Origin: Clostridia bacterium
GTDB lineage: Bacteria > Bacillota > Clostridia > Oscillospirales > CAG-272
Reading direction: 5' to 3'
Assembly: GCA_017504605.1 (NCBI GenBank)
Contig: JAFVQW010000003.1
Span: 1-33,029, forward strand
Length of the DNA: 33,029 nt
Position 1 is the stretch's first letter. The number at the start of each line of letters is the position of its first letter. The notes beneath the pieces are model-generated. The model had not been told where the DNA came from, searched no databases, and saw only the letters and a program-made list of their open reading frames with translations. The translations under genes and the position numbers were made by a program. Positions 1-7,243 of this stretch are shown here, one piece after another.

Positions 1-9
1 CCACGTAGC

Positions 10-36
10 GCAAAATCGAAGACACCTTGATTTTGC
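10..36. repeat. Isolated perfect hairpin near left edge, partly tRNA-like
   Basis: An inverted repeat with arms GCAAAATC (10-17) and GATTTTGC (29-36). Read on the minus strand, the pairing continues inward (AAG/CTT) to a GTGT loop with one bulged C. No T-run follows on either strand, so it does not look like an intrinsic terminator. Twelve bases of it (21-32) are identical to bases 122-133 inside the neighbouring tRNA-Lys gene. It may be a dispersed palindromic repeat or a remnant of an attachment site; the window edge prevents seeing more. Confidence 0.5.
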
Positions 37-61
37 ACGTTATTCCCCCCTCGACAATATG

Positions 62-93
62 AAAAGACCGCCTCAAGAGTGAGACGGTCTTTT
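62..93 (-). terminator. Terminator of tRNA-Lys
   Basis: Arms 62-70 and 85-93 pair (AAAAGACCG with CGGTCTTTT), extended by CTC/GAG across one mismatch. The hairpin starts directly after the encoded CCA end of the tRNA on the minus strand and ends in four T. It is a typical short factor-independent terminator for a single tRNA transcript. Confidence 0.75.
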
Positions 94-169
94 TGGTGCT
101 CCTGCGGAGAATCGAACTCCGGACACCTTGATTAAAAGTCAAGTGCTCTACCAGCTGAGCTACAGGGGC
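94..169 (-). tRNA. tRNA-Lys (anticodon TTT), CCA encoded
   Basis: On the minus strand the cloverleaf reads: acceptor GCCCCTG, D arm with GCTCAGCTGGTAGAGC, anticodon loop CTTTTAA on a five-base TTGA(C)/(A)TCAA-type stem, variable region, T arm with GGAGTTCGATTCTCC, acceptor 3' half CAGGAGC, discriminator A and an encoded CCA (94-96). The anticodon TTT assigns lysine. The acceptor stem has a C3-A70 mismatch (base 167 opposite base 100); the other six pairs are Watson-Crick. It has its own promoter (192-220) and terminator (62-93), so it is probably a single-gene unit. Confidence 0.93.
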
Positions 170-191
170 GTATATCAATCAAAGCCATAAT

Positions 192-220
192 ATGATAACA
201 CATCGAGGGGTATTTGTCAA
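192..220 (-). promoter_or_regulatory. Promoter of tRNA-Lys
   Basis: Minus-strand TTGACA (215-220), 17-base spacer, TATCAT (192-197). The -10 box lies 22 bases upstream of the mature tRNA 5' end at 169, so the primary transcript would need only a short 5' trim. Confidence 0.85.
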
Positions 221-256
221 TACCTTTTCCGAAAAAACATAAACTTCGATGCGCAA

Positions 257-307
257 AGAGGCGGGCAGAGCGGGAGGCACTTTTTGCCCTGTGGCGCTTC
301 TGCCTCT
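257..307 (-). terminator. Possible terminator after the small membrane protein gene
   Basis: Downstream of the stop at 313 the minus strand can form AGAGGC/GCCTCT, or alternatively GGCAGA-AGC/GC-TCTGCC, around an inner GGCA/TGCC. Only three T follow, so its strength is doubtful. Confidence 0.35.
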
Positions 308-312
308 ATGTA

Positions 313-657
313 TTATTCGCTCCCTTCGTCTCTTTTTTTCTTGCCCCCCTCGCGCTCGCGGCGAAAAAGGCGGCGCAGTATCCCGAGCGTGTGCTCGTCG
401 CGTGGGAAAAAGAGACGAAGCAGGAATATGGCGATAAGAACCGTCAGTATCTTCTCGGGAGTGAAGGGAAACCAAAGAAAACCGAGATATGCGCCCGCCA
501 CTGCGGAAAGCCAGGGGATATCAAGGGCTATACCTATTCCAAGGCAGATATACGACCAGCCGTTTGTAATAATCCACGCGATTCCGAGGCAGAGAAGCAG
601 CCTCGGATTTGCTATAAAATAGAGTGCTTTTTTAAGAAATCCTTTAATCCTTGCCAT
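313..657 (-). CDS. Small membrane protein, unknown function
   Basis: A 114-residue protein beginning MARIKGFLKK. I place the start at the ATG at 657 because the open frame upstream of it runs back through a hairpin terminator (680-709) and into the preceding gene. The N-terminus is basic; three hydrophobic segments follow (about residues 18-38, 41-62 and 68-82), joined by short loops with FTPEK and FPRDE. The last 25 residues are rich in Arg, Lys and Glu and are probably cytoplasmic. I recognise no family. The RBS is weak (GGTAAG about 9 bases upstream). A role in the envelope is only a guess from the topology. Confidence 0.6.
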   Translation of the reverse strand: MARIKGFLKKALYFIANPRLLLCLGIAWIITNGWSYICLGIGIALDIPWLSAVAGAYLGFLWFPFTPEKILTVLIAIFLLRLFFPRDEHTLGILRRLFRREREGGKKKRDEGSE

Positions 658-679
658 TTTTTTCTTACCAAAAAGTATA

Positions 680-709
680 CCCCGAGCATCGAGAGGTCGG
701 TGCCCGGGG
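680..709 (-). terminator. Terminator after the 181-residue membrane protein gene
   Basis: Minus-strand hairpin with arms CCCCGGGCA and TGCTCGGGG (one mismatch), followed by TATACTTTTT. It lies 15 bases past the stop codon at 725. Confidence 0.6.
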
Positions 710-724
710 CTGACAGCTATTTTT

Positions 725-1270
725 TTACTTTTTTCTCGCGGGTGCGTAAAGAAGCGCAAGACCTATGAATACGAGCATAACCATAAAGAGAAGCACGGAT
801 AAAATCCAAGCTATAACAAGGTCGCTAATAAACGGTCTCGCATAAAGGAACATACCGAATGACAGAAGCGCGAGATAAATCGAGAAAACGGGAAGGGAAT
901 ACTTAGTCTTTGCATTGGGGCTCGTCAGATACATTCCGACAAGAGACACCACCGAGCGAAGCCAGATGACAACACCGATAGTGCTGCATATTCCCGAGAT
1001 GTTGAAGACGTGGAACTGCTGGAGCGCGAGGCAAACGGCAATAATGCCGACGAGCGTCATCTCCACCGCCGCAAGCACGAAGAGCGTGCCCTTAGTCTTA
1101 CGAAGCCTGTCGAAAAGGTAAACAACCATATAGACGACAAGTCCGAGCGCGAGAAGAATATTAAGCGCCTTGAGCCCGAGCCCTATCGGGGGAAGCATAA
1201 TAATAGCGAGCGCGAGTGTTATAACCGCCGCCACAATATCAAAAATAAAATTCTTATAGAGCTTGCTCAT
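725..1270 (-). CDS. Multi-pass membrane protein, DUF308/HdeD-like
   Basis: A 181-residue protein starting MSKLYKNFIFDI. The ATG at 1270 is chosen over a GTG at 1279 because AAAGGTGG sits at a normal distance before it. About six hydrophobic segments occur in pairs, separated by short charged turns such as DRLRKTKG and SPNAKTK. This length and pattern resemble the HdeD/DUF308 group of small membrane proteins, but no diagnostic motif is visible, so the family call is weak. It ends in a basic tail (PARKK). It has its own promoter (1303-1331) and terminator (680-709), so it is probably monocistronic. Function unknown. Confidence 0.65.
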   Translation of the reverse strand: MSKLYKNFIFDIVAAVITLALAIIMLPPIGLGLKALNILLALGLVVYMVVYLFDRLRKTKGTLFVLAAVEMTLVGIIAVCLALQQFHVFNISGICSTIGVVIWLRSVVSLVGMYLTSPNAKTKYSLPVFSIYLALLSFGMFLYARPFISDLVIAWILSVLLFMVMLVFIGLALLYAPARKK

Positions 1271-1302
1271 TGTGCCCACCTTTCGTGTCGTTTTCTAAGT
1301 AT

Positions 1303-1331
1303 ATCCTATCATTTTTAGTCGATTAAGTCAA
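1303..1331 (-). promoter_or_regulatory. Promoter of the 181-residue membrane protein gene
   Basis: Minus-strand TTGACT (1326-1331), 17-base spacer, TAGGAT (1303-1308), followed by a short leader to the RBS and the ATG at 1270. It lies just past the tyrS stop codon. Confidence 0.6.
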
Positions 1332-1342
1332 GTTAAAAAGTA

Positions 1343-2563
1343 TTAATTTAACATAAATTTTGCAAAGCTCTTCTTACCGCGCTTGATAAGCACGCCCGCG
1401 GTAAGCTCTGCCTCGCTGACGGTCTTACGAACGTCGGTAACGCGCTCGCCCTCGAGGGTAACGCCGCCCTGGTCGATAGCGCGTCTGCCCTCGGATTTTG
1501 AGGGAACCATCTTTCCGAGCACGAGAAGAGAGCAAACGTCAATCGCACCCTCGGTGAGCATATCGCGCGGGACCTCAACCACGGGGGTAAGCGAGGAATC
1601 GCCCGAGGAGTAGAGTGCACGGGAGGCAGCCTCTGCACGCTTTGCTTCCTCCTCGCCGTGAATGAGCTTCGTCAGCTCAAACGCGAGTATCTCCTTAGCA
1701 GTGTTAAGCTGCGCGCCCTCCCAGGCATCCATCTTGTCAATCTCCCGGAGGGGAAGGAAGGTGAGCATTCTTATACACTTGAGAACGTCCTTGTCTCCCA
1801 CGTTGCGCCAATACTGGTAGAAGTCGTAGGGAGTGGTCTTCTTCGGGTCGAGCCATACCGCACCGCTCGCCGTCTTACCCATCTTCTTGCCCTCGGAATT
1901 GAGCAGAAGATTGATAGTCATAGCGTAAGCATCCTTGCCGAGCTTCTTTCTGATAAGCTCGGTGCCGTAGAGCATATTGCTCCACTGGTCGTCGCCGCCG
2001 AACTGCATATTACAGCCGTACTCCTTGAAGAGGTGATAGAAGTCGTAGGACTGCATAATCATATAGTTGAACTCAAGGAAGGAAAGCCCCTTTTCCATTC
2101 TCTGCTTGTAGCACTCCGCGGTGAGCATACGGTTAACCGAGAAGCAGGCACCGACGTCGCGAAGAAGCTCGATGTAGTTAAGTCCGAGAAGCCAATCGGC
2201 GTTGTTAACCATAATAGCCTTGTCCTCACCGAACTCGATGAATTTCTCCATCTGAGCCTTGAAGCAGTCGCAGTTGTGCTGAATGGTCTCGGGGGTCATC
2301 ATGGAGCGCATATCGGTTCTTCCCGAGGGGTCACCGATATAGCCCGTGCCGCCGCCGATGAGCACGATGGGCTTATTTCCCGCCATTTGCAGTCTTTTCA
2401 TGAGGCAAAGTGCCATAAAGTGACCTACGTGCAGGCTGTCTGCCGTAGGGTCGAAGCCTATATAGAAGGTTGCCTTACCCTCGTTGATAAGCTCCTTGAT
2501 TTCCTCCTCGTCGGTTACCTGCGCGATAAGGCCGCGCGCGACGAGCTCGTCGTAAATTTTCAT
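1343..2563 (-). CDS. tyrS: Tyrosine--tRNA ligase
   Basis: Charges tRNA-Tyr with tyrosine in the cytoplasm, using ATP. The 406-residue product shows the class I signatures: [12 protein letters not shown] (HIGH-type motif, HVGH at about 45-48), the GDPSGRT segment, YDFYHL and FGGDDQWSN of the tyrosine pocket, and the KMSKS loop as KMGKT (about 227-231). A C-terminal S4-like RNA-binding domain covers roughly the last 65 residues ([16 protein letters not shown]). Length matches bacterial TyrRS. The start is the ATG at 2563 with GGAGG six bases before it; an in-frame TTG upstream lies within the RBS itself. A T-box leader with a UAC specifier (2589-2826) controls it, so expression should rise when tRNA-Tyr is uncharged. 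Confidence 0.97.
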   Translation of the reverse strand: MKIYDELVARGLIAQVTDEEEIKELINEGKATFYIGFDPTADSLHVGHFMALCLMKRLQMAGNKPIVLIGGGTGYIGDPSGRTDMRSMMTPETIQHNCDCFKAQMEKFIEFGEDKAIMVNNADWLLGLNYIELLRDVGACFSVNRMLTAECYKQRMEKGLSFLEFNYMIMQSYDFYHLFKEYGCNMQFGGDDQWSNMLYGTELIRKKLGKDAYAMTINLLLNSEGKKMGKTASGAVWLDPKKTTPYDFYQYWRNVGDKDVLKCIRMLTFLPLREIDKMDAWEGAQLNTAKEILAFELTKLIHGEEEAKRAEAASRALYSSGDSSLTPVVEVPRDMLTEGAIDVCSLLVLGKMVPSKSEGRRAIDQGGVTLEGERVTDVRKTVSEAELTAGVLIKRGKKSFAKFMLN

Positions 2564-2588
2564 ATATTCCTCCAAAATTTAATAAACA

Positions 2589-2617
2589 AAAAAAGACCCC
2601 TCGGAAAACCGAAGGGC
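2589..2617 (-). terminator. Regulated terminator of the tyrS T-box
   Basis: Minus-strand CCCTTCGG-TTTT-CCGAGGGG followed by a T-run. The T-box sequence lies immediately upstream, as expected for the competing terminator/antiterminator pair. Confidence 0.8.
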
Positions 2618-2826
2618 GTCGAAAAAACGCGTTACCACCTTACTTCGTCCGAAAAACGGACCTCTCGTCGCTGTAACGGGCTCACCCGTCGTAGCCTACA
2701 CACCGCGCTCGCGGCTTCGGTACGCACTCAGGGCTGTATTCATAACGGCACGGACGGACTGTCTCGCATCACCCGACAGCTTTCTGGACCCCGACGTCGC
2801 TACTACTTCTGCCCCTCTTAGTCTTG
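2589..2826 (-). promoter_or_regulatory. T-box riboswitch, tyrosine type
   Basis: The minus-strand leader of tyrS contains AAGGTGGTAACGCG (about 2628-2641), the conserved T-box antiterminator segment, followed by a terminator hairpin. In stem I, AGGGGC near the 5' end can pair with GCCCT after the specifier. The loop's 5' side is AGAAGTAGTA and its 3' side is GAATACA, giving UAC (2736-2738) as the tyrosine specifier. T-box RNAs sense uncharged tRNA: the anticodon pairs with the specifier and the NCCA end with the T-box bulge, which prevents termination. The 5' limit is estimated from the promoter. Confidence 0.9.
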
Positions 2827-2831
2827 AAAAT

Positions 2832-2860
2832 ATTTTACCATAAGAAAATATAAAAGTCAA
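2832..2860 (-). promoter_or_regulatory. Promoter of tyrS
   Basis: Minus-strand TTGACT (2855-2860), 17-base spacer, TAAAAT (2832-2837). It stands back to back with the plus-strand promoter at 2903-2931; the two -35 boxes are 42 bases apart. Confidence 0.8.
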
Positions 2861-2902
2861 TAGTGTGACGAAAAATATTGCTCTGCCGAAACCCATACCG
2901 AC

Positions 2903-2931
2903 TTGACAAAAGCGGCGCTATATGCTAAAAT
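2903..2931 (+). promoter_or_regulatory. Promoter of the P-loop kinase-like gene
   Basis: TTGACA (2903-2908), 17-base spacer, TAAAAT (2926-2931), about 30 bases before the start codon at 2962. Confidence 0.82.
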
Positions 2932-2961
2932 TGATATAATCAACTAAAGGGTGCGTGGCTT

Positions 2962-3462
2962 ATGGAAAAAAAGGTGCTTGTAATAAACGGTGCCGGCGGT
3001 GTCGGTAAGGATACGCTTTGCGATCTTGTCGCAAAGCATTTTCGCGTTATGAACGTCTCTACCATTGACCCCATCAAGGAGATTGCTTTGCAGTGCGGCT
3101 GGCACGGCGAGAAGGACGACAGAGCGAGGAAATTCCTCTCCGACCTTAAGCGGCTGACCGTCGAGTACTCGGATTTTCCGACCGTGTGGGCACGCGGACA
3201 GTATGAAAGGTTTATGGAGTCCGACCTCGAGGTGATGTTTATGCACATCAGAGAGCCCGAGGAGATAGATAAGTTCGTTCGGGCAACAGAGGGCAGAGCT
3301 AAAACGCTTCTCGTACGCGGCGGCTCGAGAATGAAGAAGAGTAGCTACGGAAACGTCTCCGACGACCTTGTGGAGAACTACTCCTACGACCTCTACTTCA
3401 CTAACGACAAAGCACTTGACGAGACCGAGCGAGAATTCGTAGAACTGATTAAAAAGGCATAA
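2962..3462 (+). CDS. P-loop nucleoside/nucleotide kinase-like protein
   Basis: A 166-residue cytoplasmic protein. A clear Walker A motif (GAGGVGKDT, residues 10-18) follows the first beta strand (KKVLVING), as in adenylate-kinase-like and deoxynucleotide-kinase-like enzymes; the GKDT ending is typical of dNMP-kinase relatives. Later features are DDRARKFLSDLKRL (possible lid or substrate helix), FMHIREPEEIDKF (strand plus Arg-rich loop) and a C-terminal YDLYFTND segment that would close the sheet. Probably a phosphoryl transferase acting on a nucleotide, but the substrate cannot be read from the sequence. It has its own promoter and terminator and is divergent from tyrS. RBS AAAGGGTG is about 10 bases before the ATG. 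Confidence 0.7.
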   Translation: MEKKVLVINGAGGVGKDTLCDLVAKHFRVMNVSTIDPIKEIALQCGWHGEKDDRARKFLSDLKRLTVEYSDFPTVWARGQYERFMESDLEVMFMHIREPEEIDKFVRATEGRAKTLLVRGGSRMKKSSYGNVSDDLVENYSYDLYFTNDKALDETEREFVELIKKA

Positions 3463-3467
3463 AAAAC

Positions 3468-3495
3468 GAGGCAGAAGCACGTTGGCTTCTGCCTC
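3468..3495. terminator. Bidirectional terminator between the kinase-like gene and spoIVA
   Basis: Perfect 11-base arms GAGGCAGAAGC (3468-3478) and GCTTCTGCCTC (3485-3495). A-rich sequence precedes it and TTTAATT follows, so it can end transcripts from both convergent genes. Confidence 0.85.
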
Positions 3496-3511
3496 TTTAA
3501 TTGTGGCAATA

Positions 3512-4972
3512 TTAAAGCAATATACAGATTAACCCGTTCGAGCCCTCGTTGATAATTCTCTCGAGTGTCTCCCCGAGCTTCTCTCGGGAGGGCTCGGGCA
3601 TATGCTCGAGCTTCGCCGTCATACCGTCGGAAACGAGGTCGCGCAGCGACTTGCCGAACATATTGCACTCCCATATTCCCGCGGGATTGTCGCCGAGCTC
3701 CTCGGTCAGATATTTAACTACCTCGTCAGCCTGCTCCTCGGTGCCCACCACGGGGCAGACCTCGGTGCGTATTCCCGTCTTAATCATATGAATAGAGCTT
3801 GCGTGCGCCGCAACACGGACACCCCAGCCGCTCGCCTGCTTAACCGCTCGCGGCTCCTCGAGCGAGAGCTCCTCAGTTTTCGGCATAACTATACCGTAGC
3901 CCTTATCCTCGGCATCGAGAAGCGCACTCTCGATTTTTTCGTATCTGTCCTTGACCTCGGCCAGATTTTTCATAGTGGAGAAGAGCGTGCTCTCGTCGGA
4001 AATATCGAGCCCCGTTACCTCAGAGAGCGTTTCGTAATAGACCTCGTCGGAGAGGGGGAGCGAGAGCTCGCCCGTGCCGTCGCCCGCATCGAGTGAGGTA
4101 AGAATTACGTCGGGGCAGTCGGAAAGGGCGCGGCGAACGTCACCGAGCTTCTCACAGCCCGATACGAAGCCGTCGATTTTTTCATACAGTCCCGCTCTTA
4201 CGGGGTGCTCCTCGGGGAGCGCCTCGCACCAGGTGGGAAGAGAGAAGGAGAGCGAGCGGAGTGGGAACTCCCCGAGCACGAGCCCGAGAATTTCTCTTAT
4301 ATCGTCGGCATCGAGCTCGGGACAGGATACAAGTGCTACGGGAACGCGGTACTTTTCCTCGAGCTCGGCGGCGAGCGTATGAGCCGCATCGCTTTCGGGG
4401 TATTTTGAGTTAAGAACTATTGCGAAGGGCTTGCCGAGTTCGCGAAGCTCCTCGGCAACTCTCTCCTCTGCGGGAATATAGCTCTCCCTTGGAATTTCGC
4501 CGATAGTGCCGTCGGTGGTGACGAGCATACCGATAGTCGAGTGCTCGCCTATTACCTTGCTCGTGCCGAGCTCTGCCGCCTCGGTGAAGGGCATAGCGAC
4601 CTCGCTCCAGGGGGTCATAACCATTCTTGCCGAGCCGTCCTCCTCGGCGCCGAGGGCCCCCTCTACCATATATCCGACACAGTCAATCAGCTTGACGTTG
4701 AGAGCCGTGCCGTCACCGACACAGATGCGCACCGACTCGTCGGGCACAAACTTGGGCTCGGTTGTCATAATGGTACGCCCCGTAGCGCTCTGCGGGATTT
4801 CGTCGAGGGCACGCTGCCTCTCGTCCTCGTTTTCAATTCCGGGGAGGACCACGGTGTCAATAAAACGGTGAATAAAGGTGGATTTTCCTGTTCTGACAGG
4901 GCCGACCACCCCGACGTATATATCGCCGCCCGTCCTTTTCGCAATATCGCTGTAAATAGAGTTGTCTGCCAT
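3512..4972 (-). CDS. spoIVA: Stage IV sporulation protein A (spore coat ATPase)
   Basis: SpoIVA is the ATPase that polymerises on the outer forespore membrane and anchors the spore coat basement layer. The 486-residue product is close to the family length (about 490). It starts MADNSIYSDIAKRTGGDIY and carries the P-loop GPVRTGKST (residues 24-32), followed by FVLP-like and DERQRALDEIPQS segments and a TTEPKFVP region typical of the family. Family landmarks at the end include GIWECNMFGKSL and the hydrophobic tail GLICILL. The ATG at 4972 is chosen because the upstream open frame has no homologous character. A candidate sigma-E promoter lies at 5024-5053. Its presence implies that the host forms endospores. 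Confidence 0.95.
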   Translation of the reverse strand: MADNSIYSDIAKRTGGDIYVGVVGPVRTGKSTFIHRFIDTVVLPGIENEDERQRALDEIPQSATGRTIMTTEPKFVPDESVRICVGDGTALNVKLIDCVGYMVEGALGAEEDGSARMVMTPWSEVAMPFTEAAELGTSKVIGEHSTIGMLVTTDGTIGEIPRESYIPAEERVAEELRELGKPFAIVLNSKYPESDAAHTLAAELEEKYRVPVALVSCPELDADDIREILGLVLGEFPLRSLSFSLPTWCEALPEEHPVRAGLYEKIDGFVSGCEKLGDVRRALSDCPDVILTSLDAGDGTGELSLPLSDEVYYETLSEVTGLDISDESTLFSTMKNLAEVKDRYEKIESALLDAEDKGYGIVMPKTEELSLEEPRAVKQASGWGVRVAAHASSIHMIKTGIRTEVCPVVGTEEQADEVVKYLTEELGDNPAGIWECNMFGKSLRDLVSDGMTAKLEHMPEPSREKLGETLERIINEGSNGLICILL

Positions 4973-5023
4973 ACCTGCCAGCCTTTCCGCCCAAATCGGG
5001 CAAAAACAAAATTCTTCTGTAGG

Positions 5024-5053
5024 AATATATGTGACGGCCGGGCGGCGTATGAC
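5024..5053 (-). promoter_or_regulatory. Candidate sigma-E promoter of spoIVA
   Basis: On the minus strand GTCATACG (5046-5053), a 14-base gap, then CATATATT (5024-5031). This fits the mother-cell sigma-E pattern (ATA-rich -35, CATAnnnT -10, about 14 bases apart) better than sigma-A. spoIVA is a sigma-E target in Bacillus subtilis, which supports the reading, but it rests on pattern matching alone. Confidence 0.45.
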
Positions 5054-5098
5054 AAAAAGAAAAGACGGCACCGAAAGAAAAATAATAGCCAAAGGGTA

Positions 5099-5127
5099 TT
5101 GCATTTTTTAAAAATGTATTGTATAAT
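5099..5127 (+). promoter_or_regulatory. Promoter of the serS leader
   Basis: TTGCAT (5099-5104), 17-base spacer, TATAAT (5122-5127), just upstream of the T-box leader. Confidence 0.78.
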
Positions 5128-5132
5128 TAAAG

Positions 5133-5346
5133 AGCGATGACGAAAGAATATGCATAAGCGTTCCGATTTAGAGAGGCGGCGGTGGGTGCGAGCAGCTTCG
5201 GGATATATGCTTTCCGCTTTCCGAGCTTCGGCGACGAGCCGAGGGGCAGTCCCCTTACAGACGGCAGAGCTGACAGATTTTTTCTGTAATTTGGGTGGTA
5301 CCGCGGAGTCCTCCGTCCCATATGTGGGACGAGGCTCTTTTTTATT
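5133..5346 (+). promoter_or_regulatory. T-box riboswitch, serine type
   Basis: The serS leader has the T-box core GGGTGGTACCGCGG (5293-5306), followed by a terminator. At the base of stem I, GAAAG (about 5142) pairs with CTTTC (5217-5221), and GCAT pairs with ATGC above. The specifier loop between them has TTTCCG on its 3' side, giving UCC (5213-5215), a serine codon. The AGAGAGGCGGCGG segment is the usual mid-stem-I purine-rich part. It should allow read-through into serS when tRNA-Ser is uncharged. Confidence 0.9.
5306..5346 (+). terminator. Regulated terminator of the serS T-box
   Basis: Arms GAG-CCTC-GTCCCA and TGGGAC-GAGG-CTC with single bulges, followed by six T. It overlaps the T-box 3' end, so antitermination and termination are mutually exclusive. 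Confidence 0.8.
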
Positions 5347-5383
5347 TTGTTAATACACACCGCGTATGGCGGCAGGAGGAAAA

Positions 5384-6673
5384 ATGATAGATATTAAATT
5401 CTTAAGAGAAAACCCCGAGATTGTGAAGCAGAACATCAGAAACAAGTTCCAGGACAAGAAGCTTCCCCTCGTTGACGAGGTAATAGCGCTTGACGAGGAG
5501 CTCCGTGCAAATAAGAAGCGTGCGGACGAGCTCCGCGCGAACAGAAACAAGGTTTCGAAGTCGATAGGTATGCTTATGGGGCAGAAGCGCTTCGAGGAGG
5601 CAGAGGAGGCTAAGCGCCTCGTTGCCGAGGGTGCTGCCGAGCTCGCCGCGTGCGAGGCTCGCGAGGTCGAGCTTGAGGCACGCGTTAACGAGATAATGAT
5701 GGTAATTCCCAACATAATCGACCCCTCTGTTCCGATAGGTAAGGACGACAGCGAGAACGTCGAGGTTAAGAGATACGGCGAGCCCGTGAACCCCGACTTT
5801 GAGATTCCCTATCACACCGATATTATGGAGCGCTTTTCGGGCATCGACCTTGATAGCGCGAGAAAGGTAGCGGGCAACGGCTTCTACTACCTTATGGGTG
5901 ATATCGCCCGCCTTCACTCGGCGGTCATTTCCTACGCCCGCGACTTTATGATTGACCGCGGCTTCACCTACTGCATACCCCCCTATATGATTCGCTCGGG
6001 CGTTGTTACCGGCGTTATGTCCTTTGCCGAGATGGAGGCTATGATGTACAAGATTAAGGGTGAGGACCTCTTCCTTATCGGTACCTCCGAGCACTCGATG
6101 ATAGGTAAGTTTATCGATACGATAAATCCCGAGGCGAGCCTTCCTTATACTCTTACCTCGTACTCTCCCTGCTTCCGCAAGGAGAAGGGCGCTCACGGCA
6201 TAGAGGAGCGCGGCGTATACAGAATTCACCAGTTCGAGAAGCAGGAGATGATAGTCGTCTGCAAGCCCGAGGATTCGCCTATGTGGTTTGATAAGCTCTG
6301 GCAGAACACCGTTGACCTCTTCCGCACCCTCGATATTCCCGTAAGAACTCTCGAGTGCTGCTCGGGCGACCTCGCCGACCTTAAGGTTAAGAGCATCGAC
6401 GTCGAGGCCTACTCGCCGAGACAGAAGAAATATTTTGAGGTCGGCTCCTGCTCTAACCTCGGTGATGCACAGGCGAGAAGACTTAAAATTCGCGTTAAGG
6501 GCGCTGACGGCAAGACCTATCTTGCCCACACGCTTAACAACACCGTCGTAGCACCGCCCCGTATGCTTATCGCCTTCCTTGAGAACAACCTTGAGGCTGA
6601 CGGCAGTGTCAGAATCCCCGAGGCTCTCCGCGCTTATATGGGCGGCAAGGAACGCCTTATTCCTACGAGATGA
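5384..6673 (+). CDS. serS: Serine--tRNA ligase
   Basis: Charges tRNA-Ser with serine (class II synthetase). The 429-residue protein has the N-terminal long helical hairpin (about residues 28-105, rich in Glu, Arg and Lys), which binds the tRNA variable arm. The catalytic core has LIGTSEHSM, motif 2 as SPCFRKEKGAHG...GVYRIHQFEKQEM (about 261-289) and motif 3 as NNTVVAPPRMLIAFLENN (about 385-402). Motifs 2 and 3 differ from the common bacterial form (CFRsEAG... and GSGLAvGR). The ATG at 5384 follows AGGAGG at the right distance; an upstream in-frame ATG at 5366 lies before this RBS and is rejected. Its last codons overlap the next gene (ATGA). Confidence 0.95.
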   Translation: MIDIKFLRENPEIVKQNIRNKFQDKKLPLVDEVIALDEELRANKKRADELRANRNKVSKSIGMLMGQKRFEEAEEAKRLVAEGAAELAACEAREVELEARVNEIMMVIPNIIDPSVPIGKDDSENVEVKRYGEPVNPDFEIPYHTDIMERFSGIDLDSARKVAGNGFYYLMGDIARLHSAVISYARDFMIDRGFTYCIPPYMIRSGVVTGVMSFAEMEAMMYKIKGEDLFLIGTSEHSMIGKFIDTINPEASLPYTLTSYSPCFRKEKGAHGIEERGVYRIHQFEKQEMIVVCKPEDSPMWFDKLWQNTVDLFRTLDIPVRTLECCSGDLADLKVKSIDVEAYSPRQKKYFEVGSCSNLGDAQARRLKIRVKGADGKTYLAHTLNNTVVAPPRMLIAFLENNLEADGSVRIPEALRAYMGGKERLIPTR

Positions 6674-7233
6674 GCGCCACGAGAATACTCGTCCTTGTCG
6701 GTGCCTCGGCGGTAGGTAAGACTACCGTGGCCGAGGAGCTTATGCGGATTGACCCGAGCTTTACGCTCCTCAGATCCGCCACAACGCGCGCACCTCGCGG
6801 CGACGGTAAGGACGACGAATACATTTATAAAACACGCGAGGAATTCGTTAGCCTCATCGAGCGCGGTGAGGTTATCGAGCATATGGAATATGCGGGCGAG
6901 ATTTACGGAACTCCGCGTGAGGAGCTCTATCGCGCCGAGAGGGAGGGGAAGACTCCGCTTCTCATTCTCGACATCGTCGGCGCTGTCAGTGTATCGAAAA
7001 TGACCGACCTTGACCCGTTTACGGTCTATATCACGGGTGACCCCGACGCGCTTGAGGCGCGCCTTGCGGCGCGCTATGGCAGGGGCACACCCCGCTATAC
7101 CGCACGAATGGAGCAGAATGCCCGTGATAAGGAGCATATAAAAACGCTCGACGGCATCTTCTCGGCATTTGTCGAGAACGATACCACCCCCGAGGACTGT
7201 GCGAGGCGTATACTCGCGCTCTTTTCGAAGTAA
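6670..7233 (+). CDS. Guanylate kinase-like protein
   Basis: A 187-residue protein with the guanylate-kinase fold: P-loop GASAVGKTT (11-19), the GMP-binding stretch RSATTRAPRGDGKDDEYIYKT, then EEFVSLIERGEVIEHMEYAGEIYGTP, which matches the Gmk pattern ending in YGTP. The family converts GMP to GDP with ATP. It is about 15-20 residues shorter than typical Gmk, the P-loop is unusual (ASAVGKTT rather than PSGVGKGT), and the C-terminal lid region is reduced, so it may be a divergent Gmk or a related nucleotide kinase. Its ATG overlaps the serS stop (ATGA), implying translational coupling and shared T-box control. Confidence 0.8.
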   Translation: MSATRILVLVGASAVGKTTVAEELMRIDPSFTLLRSATTRAPRGDGKDDEYIYKTREEFVSLIERGEVIEHMEYAGEIYGTPREELYRAEREGKTPLLILDIVGAVSVSKMTDLDPFTVYITGDPDALEARLAARYGRGTPRYTARMEQNARDKEHIKTLDGIFSAFVENDTTPEDCARRILALFSK

Positions 7234-7243
7234 AAAAGAATAG

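Noticed and set aside
214-768. A 184-residue open frame on the plus strand near the left edge
   Set aside because: It crosses a terminator, the tRNA promoter region and two genes on the other strand; no coding signature.
1658-2821. A 387-residue open frame on the plus strand
   Set aside because: Antisense to tyrS and its T-box leader; no motif and no RBS.
5150-5353. Short ORF upstream of serS
   Set aside because: It overlaps the T-box leader entirely, with the specifier and terminator explaining the sequence.
5402-6529. A 375-residue open frame on the minus strand
   Set aside because: Antisense shadow of serS, whose motifs are unambiguous.
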